Positions 15,775 through 23,471 of a stretch of 34,505 bases of DNA are shown here, piece after piece (the stretch's first letter is position 1; every line of letters begins with the position of its first letter). The translations under genes and the position numbers were made by a program. The notes beneath the pieces are model-generated. The model saw only the letters and a program-made list of their open reading frames with translations. It had not been told where the DNA came from and searched no databases. The stretch covers positions 16,648 to 51,152 of the forward strand of contig NZ_JAKEDT010000018.1 of assembly GCF_021462525.1 (NCBI RefSeq). Direction: 5' to 3'. The DNA is from Thermus caliditerrae. Lineage in GTDB: Bacteria; Deinococcota; Deinococci; Deinococcales; Thermaceae.

Positions 15775-16545
15775 CTAAAACTCCCCACTCCAGCTTCCGC
15801 TCCACCGCCATAAAGGCCCCACTCCTCCCAGCTCCACCCTGAACCCCTCCCACCCCAGCCCCAGGCCCCAGGACCAGCCTTGCCCATAGGAGGCCCTTAG
15901 GGAAACCCCCAGGCCCTCCACCTGCCCCATCCAGGCCAGCCCCACCCCCAACGGGTAGGCGGCCTCCAACACCATCTCCCCGGGGCCCCAGGCCCAGCTC
16001 CACCCCAAAAGCGCCCTCGGCCCGGAAGCAAGCCCCATCGCCTCCCCGTAAACCACCGCCTCTCCCAGGCGGGCGCTTCCCGCCAGTCCCACCCCTCCGG
16101 GGAAGGCCAGGGCCTTGAGGTCCCCCCATGCGGCCTCGGCGAACACCCCCGGGCCCCAGGCGTACCCCAGACGCAGGCGGGCCGCCCCGTAGAGGGTGAG
16201 GAAGCCACCCCACACCCCTTCTACCCCGGCCGCGGGGCTAGGGGCATTCCAGGTGTAGGGAAAAAGCCGCCCCTCGCCGAAGGTATAGGGGAAGCGCCCC
16301 AGGGTGAGGCTCGCCTCCCCCGCCGCCGCCAGGTAAAGGCGCTCCACGGCAAGCCCTCCCTCCCCCAGGCCCGGCTGGAGGTAGGAGGCCAGGGCGTAGA
16401 ATAGCCGCCCCCCCTCCACGGGCACCTCCCCCAAAAGGCGGAGGTACAGGGTAATCTGGCCCCCCAAGCCGAAGGCCCCCACCTCGTACCCCTGGGCCAA
16501 GGTTGGGGATAGGACAAGGGCGAGGAACCCCACGAACCGCCGCAT
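15775..16545 (-). CDS. candidate outer-membrane beta-barrel protein
   Basis: A 256-residue exported protein with a signal peptide (MRRFVGFLALVLSPTLAQG). The mature part is rich in Gly, Trp, Tyr and alternating hydrophobic residues, suggesting about 10-14 amphipathic beta strands. The segment SLTLGRFPYTFGEGRLF resembles the LGRQ-x-GxG turn common in outer-membrane barrels. The chain ends in Phe (WSGEF), as expected for a barrel-assembly signal. No lipobox and no long hydrophobic helix are present beyond the signal peptide. It begins 15 nt after the ATPase stop on the same strand, so it is probably the last gene of the six-gene exporter operon and could provide its outer-membrane station. No named family is claimed. 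Confidence 0.72.
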   Translation of the reverse strand: MRRFVGFLALVLSPTLAQGYEVGAFGLGGQITLYLRLLGEVPVEGGRLFYALASYLQPGLGEGGLAVERLYLAAAGEASLTLGRFPYTFGEGRLFPYTWNAPSPAAGVEGVWGGFLTLYGAARLRLGYAWGPGVFAEAAWGDLKALAFPGGVGLAGSARLGEAVVYGEAMGLASGPRALLGWSWAWGPGEMVLEAAYPLGVGLAWMGQVEGLGVSLRASYGQGWSWGLGLGWEGFRVELGGVGPLWRWSGSWSGEF

Positions 16546-16560
16546 CTTCTGAACCCTCGC

Positions 16561-17244
16561 CTAGCGGCGCTCCTCCCCCACAATGCGCCCGTCCTCCAGG
16601 CGCACGATGCGCCGCACGTGCTCCAGAAGCCTGGGGTCATGGGTGGAGAAGAGAAAGGTCACCCCCTTCTCCTCGTTCAGGATCTTCATGCGCTCGATGA
16701 GGGCCAAGCCCGTTTTGGAGTCCAGGTTGGCGGTGGGCTCGTCGGCCAGGACCAAAAGGGGCTCCGCCGCCAGGGCCCGGGCCACGGCCACCCGCTGTTG
16801 CTCCCCGCCGGAAAGCTGCCGGGGGAACCGCCCCGCCTTCTCCCTTAGGCCCAGGGCCGCCAGGGCCTCCATGGCCCGCCGCTCCCGCTCGGGCCGGGGA
16901 AGGCCCCGCAGTTCCAAGACGAAGGCCGCGTTCTCCAGGGCGGTGAGAACGGGCAGGAGGTTGTAGGCCTGAAACACCAGGCCAATCCTCTCCAGCCGGA
17001 AGCGGGCCCGCTCCGAGCGGGAAAGCCGGGAAAGGGCCACCCCGCCCACCCACACCTCTCCCTCCGTGGGCAGGTCCAACCCCGAAAGAAGGTGCAGGAG
17101 GGTGCTCTTCCCGCTCCCCGAGGGCCCCACCAGGGCGGTGAACTCCCCCGGCTCCAGGGCGAGGTCCACCCCCCTCAGGGCCTCCGTCTCCACCCCGTCC
17201 CCCCGGTACACCTTGCGCACGCCTTTGGCTTCCAAGATGGGCAT
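16561..17244 (-). CDS. LolD/MacB-type ABC transporter ATPase
   Basis: A 227-residue ATPase of the LolD/MacB/FtsE group, which powers FtsX-type permeases rather than carrying cargo through a channel. It has Walker A GPSGSGKST at 40-48, the Q-loop FQAYNLLP, signature LSGGEQQRV, Walker B LVLADEPTANLD and the switch histidine in STHD. An in-frame GTG lies at 17250. The ATG at 17244 is preferred because an AGGAGGT site, overlapping the TAG of the upstream permease gene, is correctly spaced for it. It should serve the two permeases encoded upstream as one heteromeric complex. Confidence 0.93.
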   Translation of the reverse strand: MPILEAKGVRKVYRGDGVETEALRGVDLALEPGEFTALVGPSGSGKSTLLHLLSGLDLPTEGEVWVGGVALSRLSRSERARFRLERIGLVFQAYNLLPVLTALENAAFVLELRGLPRPERERRAMEALAALGLREKAGRFPRQLSGGEQQRVAVARALAAEPLLVLADEPTANLDSKTGLALIERMKILNEEKGVTFLFSTHDPRLLEHVRRIVRLEDGRIVGEERR

Positions 17245-17253
17245 CCTCACCTC

Positions 17254-18450
17254 CTACGGCACGTAGCGCATGGCCTCCACCGGCTCCAGCCTCGAGGCCA
17301 GCCACCCCGGCCATAAGGCCGCCAAAAGCCCCGTCCCCACCGCATACCCCAAGGTAAGGAGGATCTCCTTCAGCGAAAGCCGCCCGTAGAGCACCTCCGG
17401 CAGGCCAAACTCCCGGTACTGCTCCAAAATCCACTGAGGCAGGGGCAAGCGGAAGCCGTCCGCCAGCTCCAGGTGCACCAGAAGCCCGGCCCCCAAGCCC
17501 ACCAAGGCAAAGACCCCCACCAGGAGGAGGCTTTCCCAGAAGACCAGGGCCATGACCCGCCGCCCGGTGAGGCCCAGGGCGGCCAAAAGCCCGAACTCCC
17601 GCACCCGTTCCACCAGGGAGAGGTAGAGGGCGTTCAAGAGGATGAGCCCCCCGAGGAGGAAGAAGACGCCCACATAAAGGGCCATCACCGTGTCGTAAAG
17701 GGGCAGGATGGCGGCGTAAATGGGGTTGGCCTCCAGCCAAGTCTCAGCCACCAACCCCTGGAGGTGGGGCTTCAGGGCAGCTTTGAGCTCCTCCAGGGGC
17801 TTGAGGTCGTAAAGCCCAAGGCCTTCCAGGCGCACCTCCAGCCGGGTCACCCGGCCCGGGGCCAGGAGGGCCTGGGCGTCGGCCAGAGGGACTACCAGGG
17901 TGCGGGCCTCGAGGTGGGTCTCCGGCAGGTCCAAAAGCCCCACCACCCGGAAGGCGTACACCCCAAGGCCCAAGCCCCCGGGGGCGTAGGCCACCACCTC
18001 GTCCCCCAGGCCCACCCTAAGGGCCTGGGCCAGGGCCTCGCCCAAGAGGGCCTCCCCCGGGGCCTCCGGCAGGCGGCCCGCCTTGAGGAGGTTCTTCTGC
18101 CGGGCCAAGCCCGCGGGCTCCAGACCCGTGACCACCGCGTAGCGGCTCCGCTCCCCGGCAAGGACCAGGCACCCCCCCTCCACCACCCCTTCCACCCGCG
18201 CCCCGGAAGGGAGCGGCAGGGCGGGCGGGGCAAAGGCCAAGCTCTCCAAATCCTCCTTCTCCTCGTACCCCTCCACCCGCACCACCAGGTGCCCGGTGCG
18301 CTCCAAAAGGAGCCGGAAGAAGGCGTCAAACGCTCCGGCGTACACCGAGAGGAAGACCAGGGAGAGGAAGACCACCAGGGCCACCACGCCCCCGGTGGTG
18401 AGGCTTCGGCCCGGGGTGCGCCACAGGTTGCGCCAGGCCAGGCGGAGCAC
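17254..18450 (-). CDS. FtsX/MacB-type ABC permease, second of pair
   Basis: A 398-residue permease with the LolC/E topology: an N-terminal segment LRLAWRNLWRTPGRS leading into transmembrane helix 1 (about 18-40), then a large periplasmic domain (about 41-255). Three C-terminal helices follow (about 260-285, 305-330 and 360-385), and the chain ends in LEPVEAMRYVP. These proteins work as mechanotransmitters that extrude lipoproteins, lipids or peptides from the outer leaflet. It starts with GTG at 18450, directly after the TAG of the LolA-like gene. It is similar in plan but not close in sequence to the permease at 19148-20338, so the pair is probably heterodimeric. Confidence 0.9.
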   Translation of the reverse strand: MLRLAWRNLWRTPGRSLTTGGVVALVVFLSLVFLSVYAGAFDAFFRLLLERTGHLVVRVEGYEEKEDLESLAFAPPALPLPSGARVEGVVEGGCLVLAGERSRYAVVTGLEPAGLARQKNLLKAGRLPEAPGEALLGEALAQALRVGLGDEVVAYAPGGLGLGVYAFRVVGLLDLPETHLEARTLVVPLADAQALLAPGRVTRLEVRLEGLGLYDLKPLEELKAALKPHLQGLVAETWLEANPIYAAILPLYDTVMALYVGVFFLLGGLILLNALYLSLVERVREFGLLAALGLTGRRVMALVFWESLLLVGVFALVGLGAGLLVHLELADGFRLPLPQWILEQYREFGLPEVLYGRLSLKEILLTLGYAVGTGLLAALWPGWLASRLEPVEAMRYVP

Positions 18451-19146
18451 CTAGCACCCCCTTTCCAGGTACAGCGGGCTGAAGCAACGCTCGGGCACCG
18501 GGCCCACCTGGACCTCGGTCACCTCCACCAGGGTGCGGTAGCCCTGCCGGGTGAGGTCCTTTAGCTCCAGGGTCCTGGGCAAGTAGGCCCCGTCTAGGCG
18601 CTGGTAGCTCCCCATTCGGAGCTCCCGCACCGCCTGCCCCCGCTGGTCGTAGTAGAGGACGCGCTCGATGAAGCCCTCCCTGAGGTACACCTCCACCCGG
18701 CCGTACGGGGTGGGCGCGCCAGGCTTGGGAACAAGGCGCAGGGTGCCTCCTTCCTCGGTCACCTGGAAAAGCTCCTCCAGGTCCCGCCCCATGAGGTCCT
18801 GGTAGGTGAGGTCCGATCCCAAAAACCGCTCGCTCCTGCCCGAAGGCGGCAGGCGCAAGGTGCGGCCCAGGCGGGGGTCATAGAGGTAGAGGTCCTGGCC
18901 CAGGGAGAGGAAGGCCATCCCCGCCTCCGCTTTGGGCTCCAGGACCCGGAGGTGGGCCCGTTCGCCATCGGTGTAGACCCTAAGGCGGTAGGTGCGGCTG
19001 GACCCAGGCCGCTCCACCTTGAGCGCGTAGACCGCCTGGTGGGCAGGCCCCCGCAGGCGGTCCAAAGCGGACTTCAGCTTCTCCAGGGGGCTTTGCCCCA
19101 GGGCGAAGGCCGCAAGGGCCAAAAGAAGGATGCCAAACCGCTTCAT
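18451..19146 (-). CDS. LolA-like periplasmic protein (outer membrane lipoprotein-sorting family)
   Basis: A 231-residue exported protein with a signal peptide, MKRFGILLLALAAFALGQ. The mature part fits the LolA-like 'outer membrane lipoprotein-sorting protein' family (PF17131 by recall). It has a strand-rich half-barrel with the conserved DLYLYDPRLGRTLRL, GSDLTYQDLMGRDLEE and YQRLDGAYLPRTLELKD segments. Such proteins bind lipids or lipidated cargo in a hydrophobic cavity and carry it across the periplasm. The final residues hold two cysteines, C221 and C231, that could form a disulfide. It lies between two FtsX-type permease genes, 1 nt from one and abutting the other, so it is almost certainly the soluble partner of that transporter. 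Confidence 0.88.
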   Translation of the reverse strand: MKRFGILLLALAAFALGQSPLEKLKSALDRLRGPAHQAVYALKVERPGSSRTYRLRVYTDGERAHLRVLEPKAEAGMAFLSLGQDLYLYDPRLGRTLRLPPSGRSERFLGSDLTYQDLMGRDLEELFQVTEEGGTLRLVPKPGAPTPYGRVEVYLREGFIERVLYYDQRGQAVRELRMGSYQRLDGAYLPRTLELKDLTRQGYRTLVEVTEVQVGPVPERCFSPLYLERGC

Positions 19147-19147
19147 C

Positions 19148-20338
19148 TCACTCCCCCTTCAGGTAGCGGGTGGGCTCCAGGGCAAGAACCAGCCGGCCCG
19201 GGAAGAGAAGGGCCAGGAGGGCCGAAAGGCCCACCACCATGGCGGCGTAGAGGGCGTAGACCGGGCGCAGAGCGGTGTAGAGGTGCTCGGAAAGCCCCGA
19301 CTCCGGCAAAAGCTCCACGGAAAGGCGCATGAGGGGACCGAAGACGTCGTGGGTGGAGGTGTACCAGAGGAGGGCGTAGCCCAGGAGGAGGCCCAGGAGG
19401 AGGCCCAGGCCGCTGGCCAGGGCGGCCTCGAGGGCCACCTGAGCCGCCAGGCGGAAGGGGGAGAGCCCCAGGCTCTCCGCCACCGCGAACTCCCTAAGCC
19501 TTTCCCGCACGCTCACGTAGGTGGTGCTCACCACGGCCACCGCCGCCAGAAGCATGAAAAGGCCCAGGAGGGGCACGTAGAAGAGGCGGCTACCCTCGTA
19601 GTCCGCCCGGATGGGACCCATGAGCTCCCACACTCCCTGGGCGCGAAGCCCCTCCGGCAAAGCCTGGTTCAGGGCCTGGGCCACCCCCTCCTCCTTCCCC
19701 CGGGGCACCTTCAGGGCCAGGTGGGTGGCCAGCACCCTTCCCCCGGAAAGCCTCCGGGCGTCCTCCAGGTGCACGTAAACCCCGCCGAAGTCCACATTCC
19801 CCACCCCGGCTCGCACCAGGCCCACCACCAAAAGGCCCAAGGCCCCCTTCCCCGTTTCCACCACCAGCCTCTCCCCCACCCGCACGTCCAGCCGCTCCGC
19901 CAGGCGCTGGCCCAGGACCGCCTCGCCGGGGGCGGAAAGCCACCGGCCCTGGCTCACCTTAAAGGGCACGCGGGAGAGGGTCTTTTCCCCCTCCGGGTCC
20001 ACCCCCAGGACCACCCCTCCCTGCACCCGGTAGGGGGAGCGGAGGAGGGCGTAGAGGGAAAGCCTGGGCGTGGCCGCCTGCACCAGGGGGTGGGCCACCG
20101 CTGGCAGCTCTCGGAAGCCGTTTTCCGGGTCTGGGTCCTGCCACCAAACCTCCCGGGCCACCACCACCGGGGCCTCCACGTACTGGGCGTAAGCTTCCAC
20201 CAGGCTCTCCCCGTAGCCGTCCAGGAAGCCGAACAGGAAGAGCACGGCCACGGTCACGTAGACCACCACCAGGGAAAGCAGGGCCGTACGCCGCCTCTGC
20301 CGGAGCACGTTCCGCCAGGCCAACCTAAGAAGGCTCAT
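19148..20338 (-). CDS. FtsX/MacB-type ABC permease, first of pair
   Basis: A 396-residue LolC/E-like permease. After SLLRLAWRNVLRQRRRT comes helix 1 (about 18-40). A periplasmic domain (about 41-255) follows, containing VLGVDPEGEK and GEAVLGQRLAERLDVRVGERL segments of the MacB periplasmic core type. Three helices follow (about 262-285, 305-335 and 355-380), and the chain ends in LEPTRYLKGE. Its ATG overlaps the regulator stop by ATGA, so regulator and transporter are translated from one message. The partner ATPase is encoded at 16561-17244. Confidence 0.9.
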   Translation of the reverse strand: MSLLRLAWRNVLRQRRRTALLSLVVVYVTVAVLFLFGFLDGYGESLVEAYAQYVEAPVVVAREVWWQDPDPENGFRELPAVAHPLVQAATPRLSLYALLRSPYRVQGGVVLGVDPEGEKTLSRVPFKVSQGRWLSAPGEAVLGQRLAERLDVRVGERLVVETGKGALGLLVVGLVRAGVGNVDFGGVYVHLEDARRLSGGRVLATHLALKVPRGKEEGVAQALNQALPEGLRAQGVWELMGPIRADYEGSRLFYVPLLGLFMLLAAVAVVSTTYVSVRERLREFAVAESLGLSPFRLAAQVALEAALASGLGLLLGLLLGYALLWYTSTHDVFGPLMRLSVELLPESGLSEHLYTALRPVYALYAAMVVGLSALLALLFPGRLVLALEPTRYLKGE

Positions 20339-20778
20339 GCCTCCCCCGGAAACCTCTCCAAGAGCTTAGGAAGCTCCCGCTCAAAGAAGGCGTAGAGGTC
20401 CCGCATCTCCCTGAGCCTTTCCCCCCGAGCCTCTCCCACCAGGGCCAGCCCCTTCTCCGCCTGCTCCCGGTATAGGGCAAGGGTGCGGGCCTTCTCCAAA
20501 AGGAGCCGCCGCCAGGCCCCCGGGCGCACGGCGTACCGGTCCGCCCGCTCCCCCGGGCGGCGCAGGCGCTCCACCAGCTGCAACCGGGTGAGGAGGTTCA
20601 GGGCGCCGCTCAAGGCCCCCTTGCTGGCGGATAGGGCCTCCCCCATCTCCTTGGCGCTCTGTTCCGCCGGCTCGGCCACCAGGAGAAAGGCCAGAACCCG
20701 GCCCGCCATCCGGGGAAGGCCCGCCGCCTCGAAGAGGAGGGCGGTCTCCTCCACCCACCGCTTCAGGGCAGGGTCCAT
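20335..20778 (-). CDS. GbsR/MarR-type transcriptional regulator
   Basis: A 147-residue winged-helix regulator resembling the GbsR branch of the MarR family. The N-terminal helix WVEETALLFEAAGLPRMAGRVLAFLL is diagnostic for GbsR-like proteins. It is followed by the recognition region SAKEMGEALSASKGALSGALNLLTRLQLVERLRRPGERADRYAV and a C-terminal dimerisation helix. It is first in the exporter operon and overlaps the next gene by ATGA, so it probably controls its own promoter and the whole transporter. GbsR relatives often repress transport or osmolyte genes; the effector here is unknown. Confidence 0.9.
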   Translation of the reverse strand: MDPALKRWVEETALLFEAAGLPRMAGRVLAFLLVAEPAEQSAKEMGEALSASKGALSGALNLLTRLQLVERLRRPGERADRYAVRPGAWRRLLLEKARTLALYREQAEKGLALVGEARGERLREMRDLYAFFERELPKLLERFPGEA

Positions 20779-20784
20779 GGCTCC

Positions 20785-20813
20785 AGCGTAAAGAGATCAG
20801 TAAGTTTTGTCAA
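20785..20813 (-). promoter_or_regulatory. promoter of exporter operon, leaderless
   Basis: A perfect -35 TTGACA (20813-20808), a 17-nt spacer and the -10 TACGCT (20790-20785) put the transcription start at or within 1-2 nt of the ATG at 20778. The repeat AAGTT-N12-AACTT surrounds the -35 box and is a candidate site for the regulator itself. Confidence 0.65.
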
Positions 20814-20860
20814 TAGTGAACTTTTGAAATCCAAAGCGGGTGCAAGGGGGCGGCCCCCGG

Positions 20861-20883
20861 GGCGGGCGCCGCCTGGGCCCGCC
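20861..20883. other. GC-rich inverted repeat downstream of serA
   Basis: GGCGGGC (20861-20867) and GCCCGCC (20877-20883) can form a 7-bp stem about 80 nt after the serA stop on the minus strand. There is no U-run, so a factor-independent terminator is only a possibility. The rest of the 185-bp gap between serA and the exporter regulator (20779-20963) holds the regulator promoter and otherwise nothing I can identify. Confidence 0.3.
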
Positions 20884-20963
20884 GGGAGGGGCAAGCCGGG
20901 GCCGGGTGCTTCACCGACCGGCTCTGTGCCCTTTGGCTCCCAATCCGATCCCGTGCCCCGCGC

Positions 20964-22529
20964 CTAGAGCTCCGCCAGGTCCACCCGCTCCAGGACCGGC
21001 AGGGCCCTCAGGGCCTCCAGCACCTCGGGGGCGGGCTTTTGGTCCACGCCCAGGACGAAAAGCGCCCTGCCCCCAGGCACGTCCCGCCCCAGCTGCATCC
21101 CGGCGATGTTCACCCCCGCCTCCCCCAGAAGGGTCCCCACCTGGCCCACCACCCCGGGGCGGTCGTAGTTCACGCAGACCAGCATGTACCCCTCGGGCAC
21201 CACCTCGAGGGCGTAGTCGTCGATGCCCACCAGGCGGGGCTTACCCCCCATCACCACCCCCCGGGCCCGGCGCTCCTCCTGGTCGGTGGCTAGGCGCACC
21301 TCCAGAAGCCTGGTGTACTCCCCCGCCTGCTCCTCCTTGCGGGTGACGAGGCGGATGCCCCGGTCCTTCAGGAGGGGCCGGGCGGACACCAGGTTCACCG
21401 CCTCCCCCCCCAGCACCCGGGAGAGAAATCCCTTGGCCACGGCGCTGGCCGCGGGCTCGGGGTCCTTTTCAAACTGGCCCAGGAAGCTCACCTCCAAGAC
21501 CTGTGGCCGCCCGCGGGTGATCTGGGCCAGGAGCTTGCCTAAAGCCTCCCCCAGGGGCAGAAACCCCTTAAGGGCCTCGAGGGCCTCGGGGTCAAAGCCG
21601 GTGTTGAGGGCGTAGGAAAGGTCCCCCTCCAAGGTGCGCACCACCCGCTCGAGGACGGCCTCCCCCACCCGCTCCTGGGCCTCCACCGTGTTGGCCCCCA
21701 GGTGGGCGGTGAGGACCACCTTCGGGTGGTTAAGAAGCGGGTGGTCCTTGGGGGGAGGCTCCTGGGTAAACACGTCCAGGCCAGCGGCGAACAGGTGGCC
21801 TTCCTCCAAAACCTCCAACAGGGCCTTTTCGTCCACAATCCCCCCCCTGGCGGCGTTCACCACCACCGCCCCCCGGGGCAGGAGGTAGAGTTCCCGCCTG
21901 CCGATCATCCCTCGCGTTTCCTCGGTGAGGGGGGTGTGGACGGTGAGGAAATGGCTCTGCCGGAGCATGTCGGAAAGGTCCTCCAAAAGCTCCACCCCCA
22001 GGCTTTCCGCCCGGGTGCGGGGGATGTAGGGGTCGTAGGCCAAGACCCGCATCTCAAACCCCTTGGCGAAGCGGGCCACCTGGCTTCCGATCCTCCCCAA
22101 ACCGACAATGCCCAGGGTTTTCCCCTTAAGCTCCAAGCCCAGGAACTTCCGGTCCCACTCCCCGGCGCGGATCTTGCGGTCGGAAAGGGCAATCCCCCGG
22201 GCCGCCGCCAGGAGGAGGCCAAAGGCCAGCTCCGCCGCGGAGCGGGTGTTGGCCTCGGGCACGTTCACCACCAGGATGCCCAGGCGGCTTGCCGCCTCGA
22301 GGTCCACATTGTCCACGCCCACCCCACCCCGGCCCACCACCTTGAGCCGCTTGCCCCGCTGGAGCAGTTCCGCATCCACCTGGGTTCGGCTCCGGGTGAT
22401 GAGGGCATCGTAGGCGGGGATGATCTCTAAAAGCTCCTCCCGCCCTATGCCCGGCCGGTAGTCCAAGAGTACCCCGGGGTACCTCACGTCCCCCAACCGC
22501 ATATCATCGGACACCAGGACCCGCCACAT
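20964..22529 (-). CDS. serA: D-3-phosphoglycerate dehydrogenase
   Basis: NAD-dependent enzyme that oxidises 3-phosphoglycerate to 3-phosphohydroxypyruvate, the first step of serine synthesis. The 521-residue protein is the long form. It has a catalytic domain (1-100 and 285-315), a nucleotide-binding domain with GIVGLGRIGSQVA, the active-site NAARGGIVDE and the catalytic histidine in LTAHLGANT. An intervening substrate-binding domain (about 320-440) and a C-terminal ACT domain (about 450-521: DRPGVVGQVGTLLGEAGVNI) complete it. The ACT domain usually gives serine feedback inhibition. It is monocistronic, with its own near-leaderless promoter. Confidence 0.95.
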   Translation of the reverse strand: MWRVLVSDDMRLGDVRYPGVLLDYRPGIGREELLEIIPAYDALITRSRTQVDAELLQRGKRLKVVGRGGVGVDNVDLEAASRLGILVVNVPEANTRSAAELAFGLLLAAARGIALSDRKIRAGEWDRKFLGLELKGKTLGIVGLGRIGSQVARFAKGFEMRVLAYDPYIPRTRAESLGVELLEDLSDMLRQSHFLTVHTPLTEETRGMIGRRELYLLPRGAVVVNAARGGIVDEKALLEVLEEGHLFAAGLDVFTQEPPPKDHPLLNHPKVVLTAHLGANTVEAQERVGEAVLERVVRTLEGDLSYALNTGFDPEALEALKGFLPLGEALGKLLAQITRGRPQVLEVSFLGQFEKDPEPAASAVAKGFLSRVLGGEAVNLVSARPLLKDRGIRLVTRKEEQAGEYTRLLEVRLATDQEERRARGVVMGGKPRLVGIDDYALEVVPEGYMLVCVNYDRPGVVGQVGTLLGEAGVNIAGMQLGRDVPGGRALFVLGVDQKPAPEVLEALRALPVLERVDLAEL

Positions 22530-22538
22530 ATACCCTTG

Positions 22539-22567
22539 ACCCTAACAAAAACCGACCCCCGGGGCAA
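22539..22567 (-). promoter_or_regulatory. serA promoter, near-leaderless
   Basis: TTGCCC (22567-22562), 17 nt and TAGGGT (22544-22539) place the start about 2-5 nt before the serA ATG at 22529. No ribosome site is seen before serA. The divergent degV promoter must lie in the remaining 60 bp, where TATGGT (22595-22600) is a possible -10. Confidence 0.55.
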
Positions 22568-22628
22568 CCGGGCCGCTACACTACACCGGGCCCCTATGGT
22601 ATCCTGGGCCGGACCACAAGGAGGCCTG

Positions 22629-23471
22629 ATGAAGGTAGCCTTGGTAACCGACTCCACCTCTGACCTACCGAAGCCCCTGCGAGAGCGCCTGGGGATCCGG
22701 GCAGTGCCCCTTTACGTGAACCTGGGGGGCAGGGTGTACCGAGACTGGGAGGAGATCACTCCTGAGGAGATCTTCCGCAAGGTGCGCCAGGGGGAGGCTT
22801 TCCCCACCACCAGCCAACCCTCCCCCGAGGACTTCCTCAAGGCCTACCAGGACGCTTTAGCGGAAGCGGACCACGTCCTTTCCCTTCACATCTCCGCCAA
22901 ACTCTCGGGCACGGTGCAGTCGGCGGAGCTGGCGGCGCAGAGCTTCCCCGGCCGCATCACCGTGTTGGACAGCCAGGCGGCTTCCTTGGGCATCGGCATG
23001 ATGGTGCTCCGGGCCCATGAACTCCTCGCCGAAGGGCAATCCCTAAAGGAGGTGCTCCAGGAGCTTGAGCGCATCCGCCGGGACCACTTCGTCCGCTTCA
23101 GCGTGGCCACCTTGGAATTTTTGAAGCGTGGCGGGCGCATCGGCGGGGCCCAAGCTCTTTTGGGCACCCTCCTGGGCATCAAACCCATCCTCACCCTCAA
23201 GGACGGCCGCGTGGAAGCTGCGGGCCGCGCCCGGGGGGAAAGGAAAGCCAAAGAGGAGATCCTAAAGGACTTCAAGGCTTGGGCGGCGGGGCGTGGGCGC
23301 ATCCGGGCCTTCTTCTTGTACAGCGCAGAAGAGCAGGCGGTCAAAGAGCTTAAGGAGCTGGTCCTCTCCTCAGGGCTTCCGGTGGAGGAAGCTTTGGTGA
23401 GCGAGCTGGGGGCGGTGATCGCCAGCCACACCGGACCCGGAACCTACGGCTTTTATGCGTACAGCCTCTAG
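22629..23471 (+). CDS. DegV-family fatty-acid-binding protein, copy 1
   Basis: A 280-residue DegV protein. Members bind one free fatty acid between two domains; in Firmicutes they (FakB) present it to a fatty acid kinase for acyl-phosphate formation. The opening VALVTDSTSDLP, the TSQPSPEDF loop, HISAKLSGTVQSA, and FLKRGGRIGGAQALLG are the family's ligand-contacting segments. The frame is open from 22536, but the ATG at 22629 follows an AAGGAGG site and matches the family's N-terminus. It overlaps copy 2 by 17 nt. Whether a FakA-type kinase exists elsewhere in the genome cannot be judged here. Confidence 0.92.
   Translation: MKVALVTDSTSDLPKPLRERLGIRAVPLYVNLGGRVYRDWEEITPEEIFRKVRQGEAFPTTSQPSPEDFLKAYQDALAEADHVLSLHISAKLSGTVQSAELAAQSFPGRITVLDSQAASLGIGMMVLRAHELLAEGQSLKEVLQELERIRRDHFVRFSVATLEFLKRGGRIGGAQALLGTLLGIKPILTLKDGRVEAAGRARGERKAKEEILKDFKAWAAGRGRIRAFFLYSAEEQAVKELKELVLSSGLPVEEALVSELGAVIASHTGPGTYGFYAYSL

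Noticed and set aside
20861-20883. Rho-independent terminator for serA.
   Set aside because: The stem is GC-rich but has no U-run and lies about 80 nt from the stop, so it is listed only as an inverted repeat.
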